A stretch of 55,187 bases of DNA from Oligoflexales bacterium (lineage in GTDB: Bacteria; Bdellovibrionota_B; Oligoflexia; Oligoflexales; JALZUQ01): the NCBI GenBank assembly GCA_023301465.1, contig JALZUQ010000003.1, positions 1-55,187 on the forward strand, given 5' to 3'. Both the position numbers and the translations under genes were made by a program. The notes beneath the pieces were generated by a model. The model saw only the letters and a program-made list of their open reading frames with translations, did no database searches and was not told the DNA's origin. Shown here piece after piece: positions 42,409 through 51,235 of this stretch (the first letter of the stretch is position 1; every line of letters starts with the position of its first letter).

Positions 42409-43845
42409 TTAATTTTTATAAAGCTTATCAATAAGGTCAAGAGCAATATCTTTAAGAGCACCTTTCTTACTGAGTGACCCCATTAATCCGTAAATAGATG
42501 CAGTTTCTGATGGTGCGTCTTGATTAGTGACTTGATTGGTTTGTTGTTTTGCAAGTGTTTGCACTAAGTTTTTAGGTGCTACTTTAATAAATGATTTCAT
42601 CATAGATTGCTTTACTTTTGAGGTGGAAGTGTATTCTTTTTTTGCTACTTCTAATAGCTCTTTTACATCCTTCATGAATACATCCATGATCTCTTCGTGT
42701 CCCGGCATGATGGTGAGGTGAATGCTTTCAGGGGAGGTGTTTCTATCAAAACACCATCCTTTTTCGGTAAGTAAATCTGCTAATCGAAAAATATTACATT
42801 CTTTTGATTGAATAGCTAAAATACTTGTTTCGGGTTTTTCCATAATGGTTTGTAGTCCATCAATAGCATTTATACGCTTATGAAAATCATGTGTGACTTT
42901 ATGAATTTGCTTGAACTTTTCCATGTAACCATTCAAGCCAAAAAATTTCATGATAGCCCACGCAGCTGCAATAGGGCCTCCAGATCTTGAACCAAGAATG
43001 CTAGGTGATATATAGACTCCACCCGGCCAAGCAGTGGTACAAAAAAACTGATTTTTTCTTAGTTCAGCGTCTTTGTAAAGTATGACTGACGCTCCTTTGG
43101 GGGTAAACCCATATTTATGAAGATCGCATGATATAGAGGTGACTCCCGCCGTACTTAAATCAAACTTTGGTACATCAAAGCCCAGTTTTTTGTAAAAACC
43201 TAAAACAAACCCTCCAATACACGCATCCACGTGACACAATAGTCCGTTTGATTTTGCTAGCAAGGCAATCTCTTCGATGGGGTCAATCACACCGTGAGGG
43301 TATGAAGAAGCAGAGCCCACCAATAGAATGGTATTTTGATTGATGGTTTTTTGATAGTCAGAAATTTTTGGTTTAAAAGTAATTGGGTCTACTTCAAGTT
43401 CGGTGATCTCAATATTAAAATAATGGCAGGCTTTATGGAAAGCCGGGTGAATCGTCACTGGTACAACAATATTGGGTCTAGTGGCTTGAGGTCTATGTTT
43501 TTTTGCCCATTCTCTTGCGGTCTTTACTGCTAACAAGATGCTTTCAGTTCCACCTGTTGTCATGGTTCCACGGCAGTTTTGATCTCCACCAAGAACCTCT
43601 TTTGTCATCATGACCACTTCGTTTTCCATTTTGTTTAAGCTTGGAAAAGCAGTTGGGTTGAGGGCGTTATCACAGCTAAACTCAGCGATCACCTCTTTGG
43701 CAATTCTATCAGCTTCATCTCCTCCAAAATAAGACAAACAAAAGCTTTTTCCCTCTTTCCAGTGAACATCATTTTGTTTTAGGTTTTGAATTTCAGATTT
43801 GATCTCTTGGTGCGAGAGGCCTTGGTTAGGAAAGATGTTTTGCAT
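42409..43845 (-). CDS. PLP-dependent lyase of the sphingosine-1-phosphate lyase type
   Basis: 478 residues. Group II decarboxylase fold: TMTTGGTESILLAVK (phosphate and cofactor binding), SYPHGVIDPIEEIA, HVDACIGGFVLGF (cofactor Asp), and SCDLHKYGFTPKGASVILY with the PLP-binding Lys at about 245, as in eukaryotic SPL. Then TAWPGGVYISP and SRSGGPIAAAW, also typical of SPL. SPL splits sphingoid-base phosphates to a fatty aldehyde and phosphoethanolamine. About 60 extra C-terminal residues are helical. Not a membrane protein, unlike the eukaryotic enzyme. Twenty-nine bases after the DUF819 gene. Confidence 0.82.
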   Translation of the reverse strand: MQNIFPNQGLSHQEIKSEIQNLKQNDVHWKEGKSFCLSYFGGDEADRIAKEVIAEFSCDNALNPTAFPSLNKMENEVVMMTKEVLGGDQNCRGTMTTGGTESILLAVKTAREWAKKHRPQATRPNIVVPVTIHPAFHKACHYFNIEITELEVDPITFKPKISDYQKTINQNTILLVGSASSYPHGVIDPIEEIALLAKSNGLLCHVDACIGGFVLGFYKKLGFDVPKFDLSTAGVTSISCDLHKYGFTPKGASVILYKDAELRKNQFFCTTAWPGGVYISPSILGSRSGGPIAAAWAIMKFFGLNGYMEKFKQIHKVTHDFHKRINAIDGLQTIMEKPETSILAIQSKECNIFRLADLLTEKGWCFDRNTSPESIHLTIMPGHEEIMDVFMKDVKELLEVAKKEYTSTSKVKQSMMKSFIKVAPKNLVQTLAKQQTNQVTNQDAPSETASIYGLMGSLSKKGALKDIALDLIDKLYKN

Positions 43846-43874
43846 AGGTTTCTTTATTGTAAGTTCAAACTATT

Positions 43875-44966
43875 TTATAATAATAAAACTTTATATACAA
43901 ATAACCCCATGAATGTTCCGATTGCAATTCCAATACTCCCAAGACCAATTCCAGCAGCTAACAAGTCTGGCCTTTTCATGTTTTTAGAAAACAATAAAAT
44001 AAATGGAGGGCCGTAAACGCATGCAATGTGAGCAATCACGGCTTCATCTTTTGAAGCTTTACTAAAGTAAATAAATAGTGAATAAATACATGCGTTAATA
44101 GTAAGTACACTTAAGAAGGCAAAACAAATATAAAGTAGTTCATGGCTAATCTCAAAGTTTTTAAACTGTAAGCCCATCAAAAAACAAAAAATTAAAAGCA
44201 AATATTCACCCCAAATAACACCTTCTTCTTTATTGTTTGTGTTGTAAAAATGAGTGAATATTGTACTGAATATCGTAATTGCTAATATAATAAAAGTGGA
44301 TACCATTTGTTGGAAAAATACTACAGATAGCCCGATGCAAATGGCGTTGATGACGATGGAAATACAAATATACTTTAATGCTGATATCTTAAATTTGCAC
44401 TGGTGGGTAAGTAAGGTTTCTTCGCTGGGCTCTTGTGAATATTTCTTTGGGGTAATCCTCAGTAAAATGAATAAGTAAATCGCACCGATGATAAAGTCTC
44501 CTGCAAATATCAATTGAAATAGTTTATCACTCATATCTAAAGCTAGTTTTACTGACATTAAGTTTGCACTGCTACCTGTGTAAGTAGATTCAATCCCAGC
44601 TAATACCATGGGTAGGTTTTGAATTTTACCTTGAAAACAAAAGACTGTAACAAGCACGCCTACCGTTATGGATACCAATGAAGCAAGAAAGTATTTCAGT
44701 AATGTGGGTGATTTTTTAATAATTACTTTAAGATTAGTGCTGAGTAGAAGTAGGGGTAAGGATAATAAAAGAGTGATTTCTATTAATTGAAATTTTTTTG
44801 TAAAATAAAACCAGTCTCCACAAAGTAGGGATACTGTCAAACCAAGTGCGTAGCATACTAAAACTGCACCAATTGATTTTATGATGCCCGTTTTTTGCTC
44901 TCGCTTTTGTATCTGATAAACGAGGTAGCAAATAATAAAAATGGATAGCCACTGAAAATAAAACAG
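43875..44966 (-). CDS. DUF819-family membrane protein without a standard start codon
   Basis: About 363 residues with some ten membrane helices. LAGIESTYTGSSANLMSVKLAL and GIGLGSIGIAIGTFMG resemble the conserved Gly/Asn segments of DUF819 (YjcL-like) transport-type proteins. The first standard start in frame is TTG at 44840, inside the second helix region. Upstream, the frame stays open and encodes FYFQWLSIFIICYLVYQI, a proper first helix. A Shine-Dalgarno-like AAAGG stands eight bases before a CTG at 44966, so a CTG start is proposed; ATC or ATT nearby are alternatives. Substrate unknown. Probably cotranscribed with the SPL-like gene. Confidence 0.6.
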   Translation of the reverse strand: MFYFQWLSIFIICYLVYQIQKREQKTGIIKSIGAVLVCYALGLTVSLLCGDWFYFTKKFQLIEITLLLSLPLLLLSTNLKVIIKKSPTLLKYFLASLVSITVGVLVTVFCFQGKIQNLPMVLAGIESTYTGSSANLMSVKLALDMSDKLFQLIFAGDFIIGAIYLFILLRITPKKYSQEPSEETLLTHQCKFKISALKYICISIVINAICIGLSVVFFQQMVSTFIILAITIFSTIFTHFYNTNNKEEGVIWGEYLLLIFCFLMGLQFKNFEISHELLYICFAFLSVLTINACIYSLFIYFSKASKDEAVIAHIACVYGPPFILLFSKNMKRPDLLAAGIGLGSIGIAIGTFMGLFVYKVLLL

Positions 44967-45046
44967 ATTGATTACCTTTCTTAAATTATCTAATATTTTA
45001 GCAGATTTGCATGAAACATAAAAATGAAACCCAGTAAGGAGAATGC

Positions 45047-45838
45047 ATGAGACCCCACTGTTATATTACGGGAGCCTCTTCAGGAATCGGTGCTGCACTT
45101 GCAAAAGAATATGCAAAGGATGGTTATAATCTTACCTTTACAGGGCGGAGAGTTCCTTTGTTGAATCAACTTAAACAAGAGCTAGTGGGGTTATACCCAG
45201 ATTGCAAAATAATAGTATCTCAAGTGGATGTGTGTGATGAAAAAGCAATGTCAGAGTCGATTGCTGACTCACTAAAACAGTTTCAAAGACTGGATGTCTT
45301 GATTGCAAATGCTGGCTACGTTGTGGGAGGTGAGTTTAAGAACCTTCAAACAAAAGATTACCGAAACCAGTTTGAAACAAATGTTTTTGGAGTATTGCAT
45401 ACGATATATCCAGCCTTAAAGTCTTTAGAAGAGTCTAACGGGAGCTTGTCTATTATCGGTAGTGTAAATAGCTACCTAACACCTCCAACTGTATCTGCTT
45501 ATGCCATGAGTAAATATGCCGTTAGGTCTCTTGGAGAGGCTTTGTATCATGAGCTTAAACCAAAGGGAATCAGTGTAACGATGATTTACCCAGGGTTTGT
45601 AAAATCTGATATACGGATTCGAAACAAACAAGGTGCTGTGTTAGAACGCAAAAAAAAATCAGAACCAAAACTAGCAATGGATACAGATGTAGCTGCTCGG
45701 CAAATCAAAAGAGCAATCGATAAGCGTAAACAAGAGGCTGTGATTACATGGCATGGAAAATTTGCGGTGTGGTTCAAGAGGTTTTGCCCTGTTTTTTTGC
45801 CGTACCTATTTAGGTTGCAATCCAGAGGTAAAAAATAA
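45047..45838 (+). CDS. Short-chain dehydrogenase/reductase
   Basis: 263 residues, classical SDR. Cofactor motif TGASSGIG (8-15) with FTGRR after the second strand favouring NADP; NAG at 88-90; catalytic Ser139, Tyr152 and Lys156. A basic C-terminal extension with FKRFCPVFLPYLFR is typical of SDRs that sit on membranes and handle lipid substrates. It is divergent from the DUF819-SPL pair, 80 bases apart. A 3-ketodihydrosphingosine-reductase-like role is an attractive guess from context only. Confidence 0.82.
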   Translation: MRPHCYITGASSGIGAALAKEYAKDGYNLTFTGRRVPLLNQLKQELVGLYPDCKIIVSQVDVCDEKAMSESIADSLKQFQRLDVLIANAGYVVGGEFKNLQTKDYRNQFETNVFGVLHTIYPALKSLEESNGSLSIIGSVNSYLTPPTVSAYAMSKYAVRSLGEALYHELKPKGISVTMIYPGFVKSDIRIRNKQGAVLERKKKSEPKLAMDTDVAARQIKRAIDKRKQEAVITWHGKFAVWFKRFCPVFLPYLFRLQSRGKK

Positions 45839-45858
45839 GTTCTATCCTAGAGTTAAGC

Positions 45859-45896
45859 AAAAAACGCTCATGATTGATATCAGGAGCGTTTTTTTT
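45859..45896. terminator. Bidirectional rho-independent terminator
   Basis: CGCTC (45865-45869) pairs with GAGCG (45884-45888), with an inner TGAT/ATCA stem. Six A precede and eight T follow, so it can serve the SDR gene and the convergent EEP-family gene. Confidence 0.85.
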
Positions 45897-45909
45897 AATT
45901 TTGAATGAT

Positions 45910-47166
45910 TTATTTTCTTGGTGAGTAAAAGTATTTTTTATCGCCGGGACAATGCTTGCTGTTTGGTTTTCTTGTCATTTCTTTAAACTCAGCAATGATT
46001 GGAAAATGGTCTGAGTACCCAAATTCTGTCACGCCAGCTTGAGGTTTTACTACAAATTTAGCTGGTACTCCTTTTATGTTGGTGCCTGAGTGAGGTCTTG
46101 TGACATCGGTTTCTTTTGGTTGTGAATAAGTATAGGTTTTTGTGTAGAAGTCACTGGTTTGAATTCTATATTCAGCAGCATCTAGCATGAGGCCTGTTTT
46201 GCAGCTTCTTTTTTTGTAGACATCAAGATTGTCGCTTACCAGAAAACGATCTAACATGTTCCAAGACATTTTACGTGCATAGAAATACGTTCCGAAAGGT
46301 ATTGAGTTCTTGATACTTACTTTGATATTTTTGTCGTTGTTAAAAGCAGTGTGCACATCGTTTAACTCAAACTTTGTATTTTGAAGAACATCTTCAATGG
46401 CATTGGGCTTATCAGTCGGGAGGGTGTTAAAATCCCCTGCAAGTAAGTAGTGGGCGTTGCGTATTTGACTTCTTCGCTTAAGAAGATGGTCTTGGAGTTG
46501 CCTTGCAACAGCAGTTCTGACAGAGGCTGGTGCAGCTTGTGATGGAAAATGTACAGCATAAACAAATAAGGTGTATTTCTCATACAGTTTAAAGCGAACC
46601 TCTAGGATATTTCTAGTAGGTTTGGAGGGGAGTCCTGTCTCTTTTTCCATGCGTGCGTAGTCTAAAACGATGTCTTTTTGAGAGACGTAGCTCAAGTTTT
46701 CGTTTTCTTTATAAAAGATTGCAACATCAATACCTCTGCGGTCGGGACTTGTGGTTATTGCAATATCATCAAAGCCTAGTCTGGAGTTTAGTCTTTCAGC
46801 GATGCTCTTGTTCTCAATTTCAGAGGTAACTAAAATATCTGGAATGGATTGAGTATCGTTTTTAATAACTCTAGAAAGCCTATCCATTTTGTCGTTGACT
46901 CTATCGGTTGTCCAATTGACGTAGCATTCTTTTTTGTACCAAAAATTACGAATAGTTTCACAATATGCTGCTTTTCCTTCAGTGCCAGTAGGTGTGAACG
47001 TGAGGTCGTTTTTGTCAGTATCGTGAAATTCATCAAAAAGGTTTTCTAAGTTGTAGGACATGATTTTTATGGGTGGTTTTGGAGGATCAACGGTGACACC
47101 AAATGCAAAAGCCGAACTAAATAACACCAACATAGATAGAGCAATAGCACGTACCAAAACAGACAT
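45910..47166 (-). CDS. Exported endonuclease/exonuclease/phosphatase-family protein
   Basis: 418 residues from the ATG at 47166 (AGGGGGG five bases upstream); the frame is open to 47277. Signal peptide ends near SSAFAFG. EEP core: IMSYNLENLFDE (metal site), VTSEIENKSIAERL (Glu), GIDVAIFY, YAVHFPSQAA, LLAGDFNTLPTD and a final GYSDHFPIIAEF (catalytic Asp-His). Members include DNases, phosphodiesterases and sphingomyelinases. With the SPL-like gene nearby a lipid phosphodiesterase is conceivable, but the sequence fits a nuclease equally. Confidence 0.82.
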   Translation of the reverse strand: MSVLVRAIALSMLVLFSSAFAFGVTVDPPKPPIKIMSYNLENLFDEFHDTDKNDLTFTPTGTEGKAAYCETIRNFWYKKECYVNWTTDRVNDKMDRLSRVIKNDTQSIPDILVTSEIENKSIAERLNSRLGFDDIAITTSPDRRGIDVAIFYKENENLSYVSQKDIVLDYARMEKETGLPSKPTRNILEVRFKLYEKYTLFVYAVHFPSQAAPASVRTAVARQLQDHLLKRRSQIRNAHYLLAGDFNTLPTDKPNAIEDVLQNTKFELNDVHTAFNNDKNIKVSIKNSIPFGTYFYARKMSWNMLDRFLVSDNLDVYKKRSCKTGLMLDAAEYRIQTSDFYTKTYTYSQPKETDVTRPHSGTNIKGVPAKFVVKPQAGVTEFGYSDHFPIIAEFKEMTRKPNSKHCPGDKKYFYSPRK

Positions 47167-47286
47167 AGAGACCCCCCTCTTACCCACACTCAACACTCTG
47201 TTAAAATGCTGAATTATTTTAGAAAAATTAACTGAAATTTCTACTGAGGTTGTCTCTAATCTGAAAGTTAATGTCAAGTAGTGAAA

Positions 47287-47309
47287 TCAAAAAACACTGT
47301 ATGTAGTGT
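47287..47309 (-). terminator. Short terminator after the cupin gene
   Basis: ACACT (47294-47298) pairs with AGTGT (47305-47309), and on the minus strand a run of six T follows. It lies about 24 bases after the cupin stop. The stem is only five pairs. Confidence 0.5.
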
Positions 47310-47332
47310 CTGATTTTTAAATTTGTCTGTTA

Positions 47333-47710
47333 TCAACACAATTTAGCGTTTTCTTCTAGTTCCATATTGGCTTCTTCTTGCCATCTGATCCAAAGCAGTT
47401 GAAGGGGGGTGTTTTGAATATTTGTCCAAGAATGAATGGCGTTCTCTGGGTGGTATATCCAATCACCAGTTTTTACGGTTTTTGTTTCTTTGTTTACTGT
47501 CCAGCGTGCTTCTCCTTGTATTACAAAATACATTTCTGATACTTGGTGTACGTGGGGAGGGTATTCGCTAAGAGGGTCTAAGGTTAATGTTCCAGTGAGG
47601 ATGCCTTTAGGGTGATTGAGTATTTCGTTGTAACGATAAACTTTCTTGAGTTCTTCGGAGTAGTTGGGGTTTGTTTGCCAGTTTGATCGATTCAAAAAAT
47701 AATCGCTCAT
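47333..47710 (-). CDS. Small cupin-domain protein
   Basis: 125 residues from ATG at 47710 with GAGG nine bases upstream. Single cupin barrel: YPPHVHQVSEMYFVIQGEA (His and Glu metal ligands in G-x5-H-x-H-x3-4-E form) and GDWIYHPENAIHSW (second motif with His). The family covers isomerases, dioxygenases and sensor proteins. No neighbour gives a pathway clue. Confidence 0.8.
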   Translation of the reverse strand: MSDYFLNRSNWQTNPNYSEELKKVYRYNEILNHPKGILTGTLTLDPLSEYPPHVHQVSEMYFVIQGEARWTVNKETKTVKTGDWIYHPENAIHSWTNIQNTPLQLLWIRWQEEANMELEENAKLC

Positions 47711-47887
47711 ATGTTGATGCCTCACATGAATTTATGGTGGTTAAGTATGTTTGTATTGTCGTAAATAGTGGAGCTGATTGTCAACTGTCACTTATTACCT
47801 ACTACTGATTTAAAGATGCATGGCTATTATTTTAAAGGCTGAAAATAGGTTGTATTTACTCTGTGGCTGATTTTTTGTGAATGTTTA

Positions 47888-49360
47888 TTAACCTAGGTAA
47901 CGAATGCGAATATTATCAAGGTATGCTTTTTCAGAAACACTTTGCCCAGTAATTTTTTGAATTAGTTCAGGTGTGGTGTAAAAGCTGCCATGCTCATGAA
48001 AGTTTGAGCGAAGCCACTTAAAAATATTTGAGAAATCACCACTTAATAAATCTTGTTTCATGTTTGGTAGTGCTTTTTGCATCGTCTCTTTAAGTTGGGC
48101 TGCAATCAAAGCACCTAAAGTATAAGAGGGGAAATAACCAAAAAGTGCTGCAGGCCAATGGACATCTTGAAGACAGCCTTTGCTGTGTTGGTCCTTTGGG
48201 TTTATGCCAAGATAAGTTTCCATTTTGGAGTTCCAAGCTTCTGCAACGTCATCAACTTTTAATGACCCATCAAACAAAGCACGTTCTAACTCATAGCGTA
48301 AAACAATATGAAGAGGGTAGGTGACTTCATCGGCGTCGATGCGGATAAACCCGGGTTCTACGTTGCGGTAATTTTGACGGAGATTTTCGAGGCTTAATGA
48401 AGTGTCTTTTCCAAAGTGTTCTTCAAGGTGCGGTTGTAAGAATTGAATGAATTCTTCACTACGGCATATTTGCATTTCAATAAAAAGTGATTGGCTTTCA
48501 TGTGCAGCCATTCCAATCGCTTTTCCGACAGGTTGATCTAGCCATTTTTGAGGTAGGCCTTGTTCGTACATGGCGTGTCCAGTTTCATGAAGTACTCCCA
48601 TGATGCTGCTTGAAAAGTCTTCTTCGTGATATTTAGTGGTCAGACGGACATCTCTTGGGTCTCCACCACAAAACGGATGAGGGCTGGTATCAAGTCTTCC
48701 TCGTTCAAAGTCAAACCCAAGTTTTTTCATAAGAAATAAAGACAAACTACGTTGTTTTTCTTGAGGTACTTTGCAAAACGGTTGAGGTTTTGATTTTTGT
48801 TTTTTTGTGATTTCTTGGACGAGTTGAGGGAGTTCTTTTTTGAGTGCGTCAAAAACAGGGTCAATATGTTCCATAAGAAGACCCGGTTCGTATTTATCTA
48901 AAAGAGCATCATAAGGATTTAGTTCAAGAAGGTCCGATAAGATTTTAGATTCTTCAATGCTGATATCGACTAGCTTTTGTAAATAAGGTTTGAACCCATT
49001 CCAGTCGTTGTTTTTTTTGAAATCAGGCCAAAGCTGCTCACATTTTGATGCTAATAATGACTTTCTTTCAATAAAATCTGGTGTAAATCCTTGGTTGATT
49101 TTCAGTTGTCTTTCCATGAGGGCTAGGTTTTTCTCTTCCCAAGCTTCTAAAGACTCACTTTTTGCTGCACTGCATTTATCTATAAGGGTTAAGTCTAACA
49201 ACATGTTATGCCCAAGCGTATTTAGAGTTGCAATAGCTTTGCTTCTGATGGAGCCTCCACCTTTTGGCATCATCGAAGACTCATCCCAATACAAAACACC
49301 ATTGATATGCTGGATGTGGTTATATTTTTCAAAAACGTTTGAAAGATCTTTGTAGCTCAT
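47888..49360 (-). CDS. Carboxypeptidase Taq, M32 metallopeptidase
   Basis: 490 residues, the family length. The zinc motif is HETGHAMYEQGLP (about 258), with DPRDVRLTTKYHEEDF before it and ESQSLFIEMQI after it. Also IRIDADEVTYPLHIVLRYELE, conserved in M32. Cytoplasmic enzyme that removes C-terminal residues with broad specificity. Twelve bases after the CPBP gene, the end of a three-gene run. Confidence 0.93.
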   Translation of the reverse strand: MSYKDLSNVFEKYNHIQHINGVLYWDESSMMPKGGGSIRSKAIATLNTLGHNMLLDLTLIDKCSAAKSESLEAWEEKNLALMERQLKINQGFTPDFIERKSLLASKCEQLWPDFKKNNDWNGFKPYLQKLVDISIEESKILSDLLELNPYDALLDKYEPGLLMEHIDPVFDALKKELPQLVQEITKKQKSKPQPFCKVPQEKQRSLSLFLMKKLGFDFERGRLDTSPHPFCGGDPRDVRLTTKYHEEDFSSSIMGVLHETGHAMYEQGLPQKWLDQPVGKAIGMAAHESQSLFIEMQICRSEEFIQFLQPHLEEHFGKDTSLSLENLRQNYRNVEPGFIRIDADEVTYPLHIVLRYELERALFDGSLKVDDVAEAWNSKMETYLGINPKDQHSKGCLQDVHWPAALFGYFPSYTLGALIAAQLKETMQKALPNMKQDLLSGDFSNIFKWLRSNFHEHGSFYTTPELIQKITGQSVSEKAYLDNIRIRYLG

Positions 49361-49372
49361 AAAGTGAAACCC

Positions 49373-49963
49373 TTACTTTTTGGAGCGTTGTTCACTCCGT
49401 ATAGATAAAAAAGAAGTAAAATTGACGAGAAAGTGAATAATGATCACAGGCCAAATAGTTCCTAAACTCTCGTACAACCACCCTAGCACTAAGCCTGCAA
49501 AAACACACCACGCAGTCCATAAATTCATACGGCCATTCGGTCCAATGTGTATGATACCAAACAAAAGAGACGTTGCAAATAAGCCTAAAAAAGGTTGAAT
49601 GCCACCTCGAAATAAAAGCTCTTCTCCCACTCCACTAAGAACTGCGAGGAGAAATGCTAATCCGATACTCATATCTGTCAAAAGCTCTTCGATGGTTTTT
49701 CTTAATTCTTTGAGATCTTCTGAGAAAGAGTCGATGATATATGCACTTGAAACCAATAAGCCAGTGCCACACGAAATAATAGCTAAAAACTGGAAAATAT
49801 TCATGGTCTTTGACGTGATAAAAAAATGTTCTAGCATATTGTCACTACTAAAATACATTAATGCACCACCGGCTAATGCCATAAGTGCGTACCCAATCAT
49901 ACAGATTTTAATGAAGTGTTTTTTTCGTGTTTGTGCTGAATGTGAAAAAGGAAAATCACTCAT
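49373..49963 (-). CDS. CPBP-family intramembrane metalloprotease
   Basis: 196 residues, about five to six membrane helices. The three family motifs are present: EELLFRG (Glu114, Glu115, Arg119), LLFGIIHI (Phe135, His139) and HFLVN (His177, Asn181). Relatives process prenylated proteins, bacteriocins or regulatory membrane proteins. Four bases after the exchanger gene. Confidence 0.85.
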   Translation of the reverse strand: MSDFPFSHSAQTRKKHFIKICMIGYALMALAGGALMYFSSDNMLEHFFITSKTMNIFQFLAIISCGTGLLVSSAYIIDSFSEDLKELRKTIEELLTDMSIGLAFLLAVLSGVGEELLFRGGIQPFLGLFATSLLFGIIHIGPNGRMNLWTAWCVFAGLVLGWLYESLGTIWPVIIIHFLVNFTSFLSIRSEQRSKK

Positions 49964-49967
49964 GGTA

Positions 49968-50981
49968 TCAGCTTGTAACTAAAAAGCTAGAGATGGTGAT
50001 AAAGGCATATAGTCCTAGTAAAAGCCAGCCTGCAAATTTAGGCATAACTGGTTTACTTTGATAAGTAGCCCAGCGGAAGACACATAAAATGACCATCATC
50101 GCAGGAAAGACTAAATAAAAGAAATGACCGGGAGCAGCAAGTCCCTCTGGTGTGACTGTTGCTGCAGCTCCTGCTACGAAAAGGACATTTAAAATATCAG
50201 CACCGATAATATTCCCTACAGCGAGTTCGCTTTGTTTTTTCTTGAGTGCAGTGAGTGCTGTAATAAGCTCAGGTAGAGAAGTACCAAAAGCGACGAGAGT
50301 TGCTGCAATAACACTATCAGGAATCGACATGCGAGTAGCAAGCTCAGTGGCTGAGTGAATTAAAAGCTCAGAGCTGAGAATCACAAAAACAAGGCATATA
50401 AAAAGTTTTCCGAGAATAAGGGTTGTGGGGTCTTCGTCTTCTTCGGGTTCTGATTCCTGTGAACTAGATTTTGCACTAAAAATACTAAAGACCATATAAG
50501 CAACAAGTAAAGCAAGAAAAACCCAGCCTGCCCATTGCGGCATGCTTCCACCTAAGGAAAAAATAGAACTTAGGTTTCCAAATGGGACGCAAACTAAAAT
50601 TAGTAAACCACCTGCAATAAGTTGAAACCATGCAGTCCACTCGATTGCTTTTCGGTCTACGTGAAGGGGTCCAATCACACAAGCTAGGCCTAAGATAAGG
50701 CCGGTGTCACAAATGATAGATCCAACAGCGTTACCCATTGCTAATCCTGGGTTTCCTCGAAATGCAGCCATGACGGAAACAACAACTTCTGGTGTGGTAG
50801 TTCCTAAGCTAAGAATCGTAGCACCCACGATAACGGTTGGAATGCTAAGTTTTTTGGATAAAGAAACAGCGGCTTCTACTAAAATATCTGCGGATTTACC
50901 AAGAATGATAATCGCAATGATTAAACAACCTACAATCAATAGGCTGTGAGCATCGTGAATAAAATGAAATAAACTTTCCAT
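49968..50981 (-). CDS. Sodium/calcium exchanger-type cation antiporter (CaCA)
   Basis: 337 residues, ten predicted helices in two inverted halves. The alpha-1 repeat is ILSLGTTTPEVVVS with GNAVGSIICD, and the alpha-2 repeat is LVAFGTSLPELITAL with GNIIGADILN. An acidic cytoplasmic loop (SEPEEDEDP) lies between. Exchanges Ca2+ for Na+ or H+ at the inner membrane. AAGG eight bases before the ATG. First gene of the exchanger-protease-carboxypeptidase run. Confidence 0.93.
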   Translation of the reverse strand: MESLFHFIHDAHSLLIVGCLIIAIIILGKSADILVEAAVSLSKKLSIPTVIVGATILSLGTTTPEVVVSVMAAFRGNPGLAMGNAVGSIICDTGLILGLACVIGPLHVDRKAIEWTAWFQLIAGGLLILVCVPFGNLSSIFSLGGSMPQWAGWVFLALLVAYMVFSIFSAKSSSQESEPEEDEDPTTLILGKLFICLVFVILSSELLIHSATELATRMSIPDSVIAATLVAFGTSLPELITALTALKKKQSELAVGNIIGADILNVLFVAGAAATVTPEGLAAPGHFFYLVFPAMMVILCVFRWATYQSKPVMPKFAGWLLLGLYAFITISSFLVTS

Positions 50982-51020
50982 GCTGATACCTTACACAATC
51001 AAGTATATACTGGCAAAAGT

Positions 51021-51149
51021 TTATTGGTTGTTTTTATCTCTCGTTTGTAAATCTATTTTGGACTTTGGTGGGGCGACGACATTTGCATAAATGTATAGCC
51101 CACAAAAGAATAGTCCCGCAATGATAACCACTAGAGTGCGTGTTCGCAT
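51021..51149 (-). CDS. 42-residue single-helix membrane peptide
   Basis: ATG at 51149 with AGGA about nine bases upstream. The peptide is MRTRT, then a hydrophobic helix of about 20 residues (LVVIIAGLFFCGLYIY), then a polar Lys/Asp-rich tail outside. It lies in the gap between the exchanger gene and the single-pass membrane protein gene, on their strand. Too short for standard calls, but the start signal and topology are coherent. Confidence 0.6.
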   Translation of the reverse strand: MRTRTLVVIIAGLFFCGLYIYANVVAPPKSKIDLQTRDKNNQ

Positions 51150-51235
51150 GAGTTGTTTTTCCTCATATTAAAATCATTTATTGCAAGTCTATCATATTTA
51201 GCATTTTAGTTGTTGTTACCTGTTTACTATTCTTC

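Noticed and set aside
44734-44952. Minus-strand frame of 72 codons near the DUF819 N-terminus, suggesting a frameshift
   Set aside because: The DUF819 frame itself continues upstream unbroken and gives the expected first helix, so no frameshift is needed; the 72-codon frame is a shadow.
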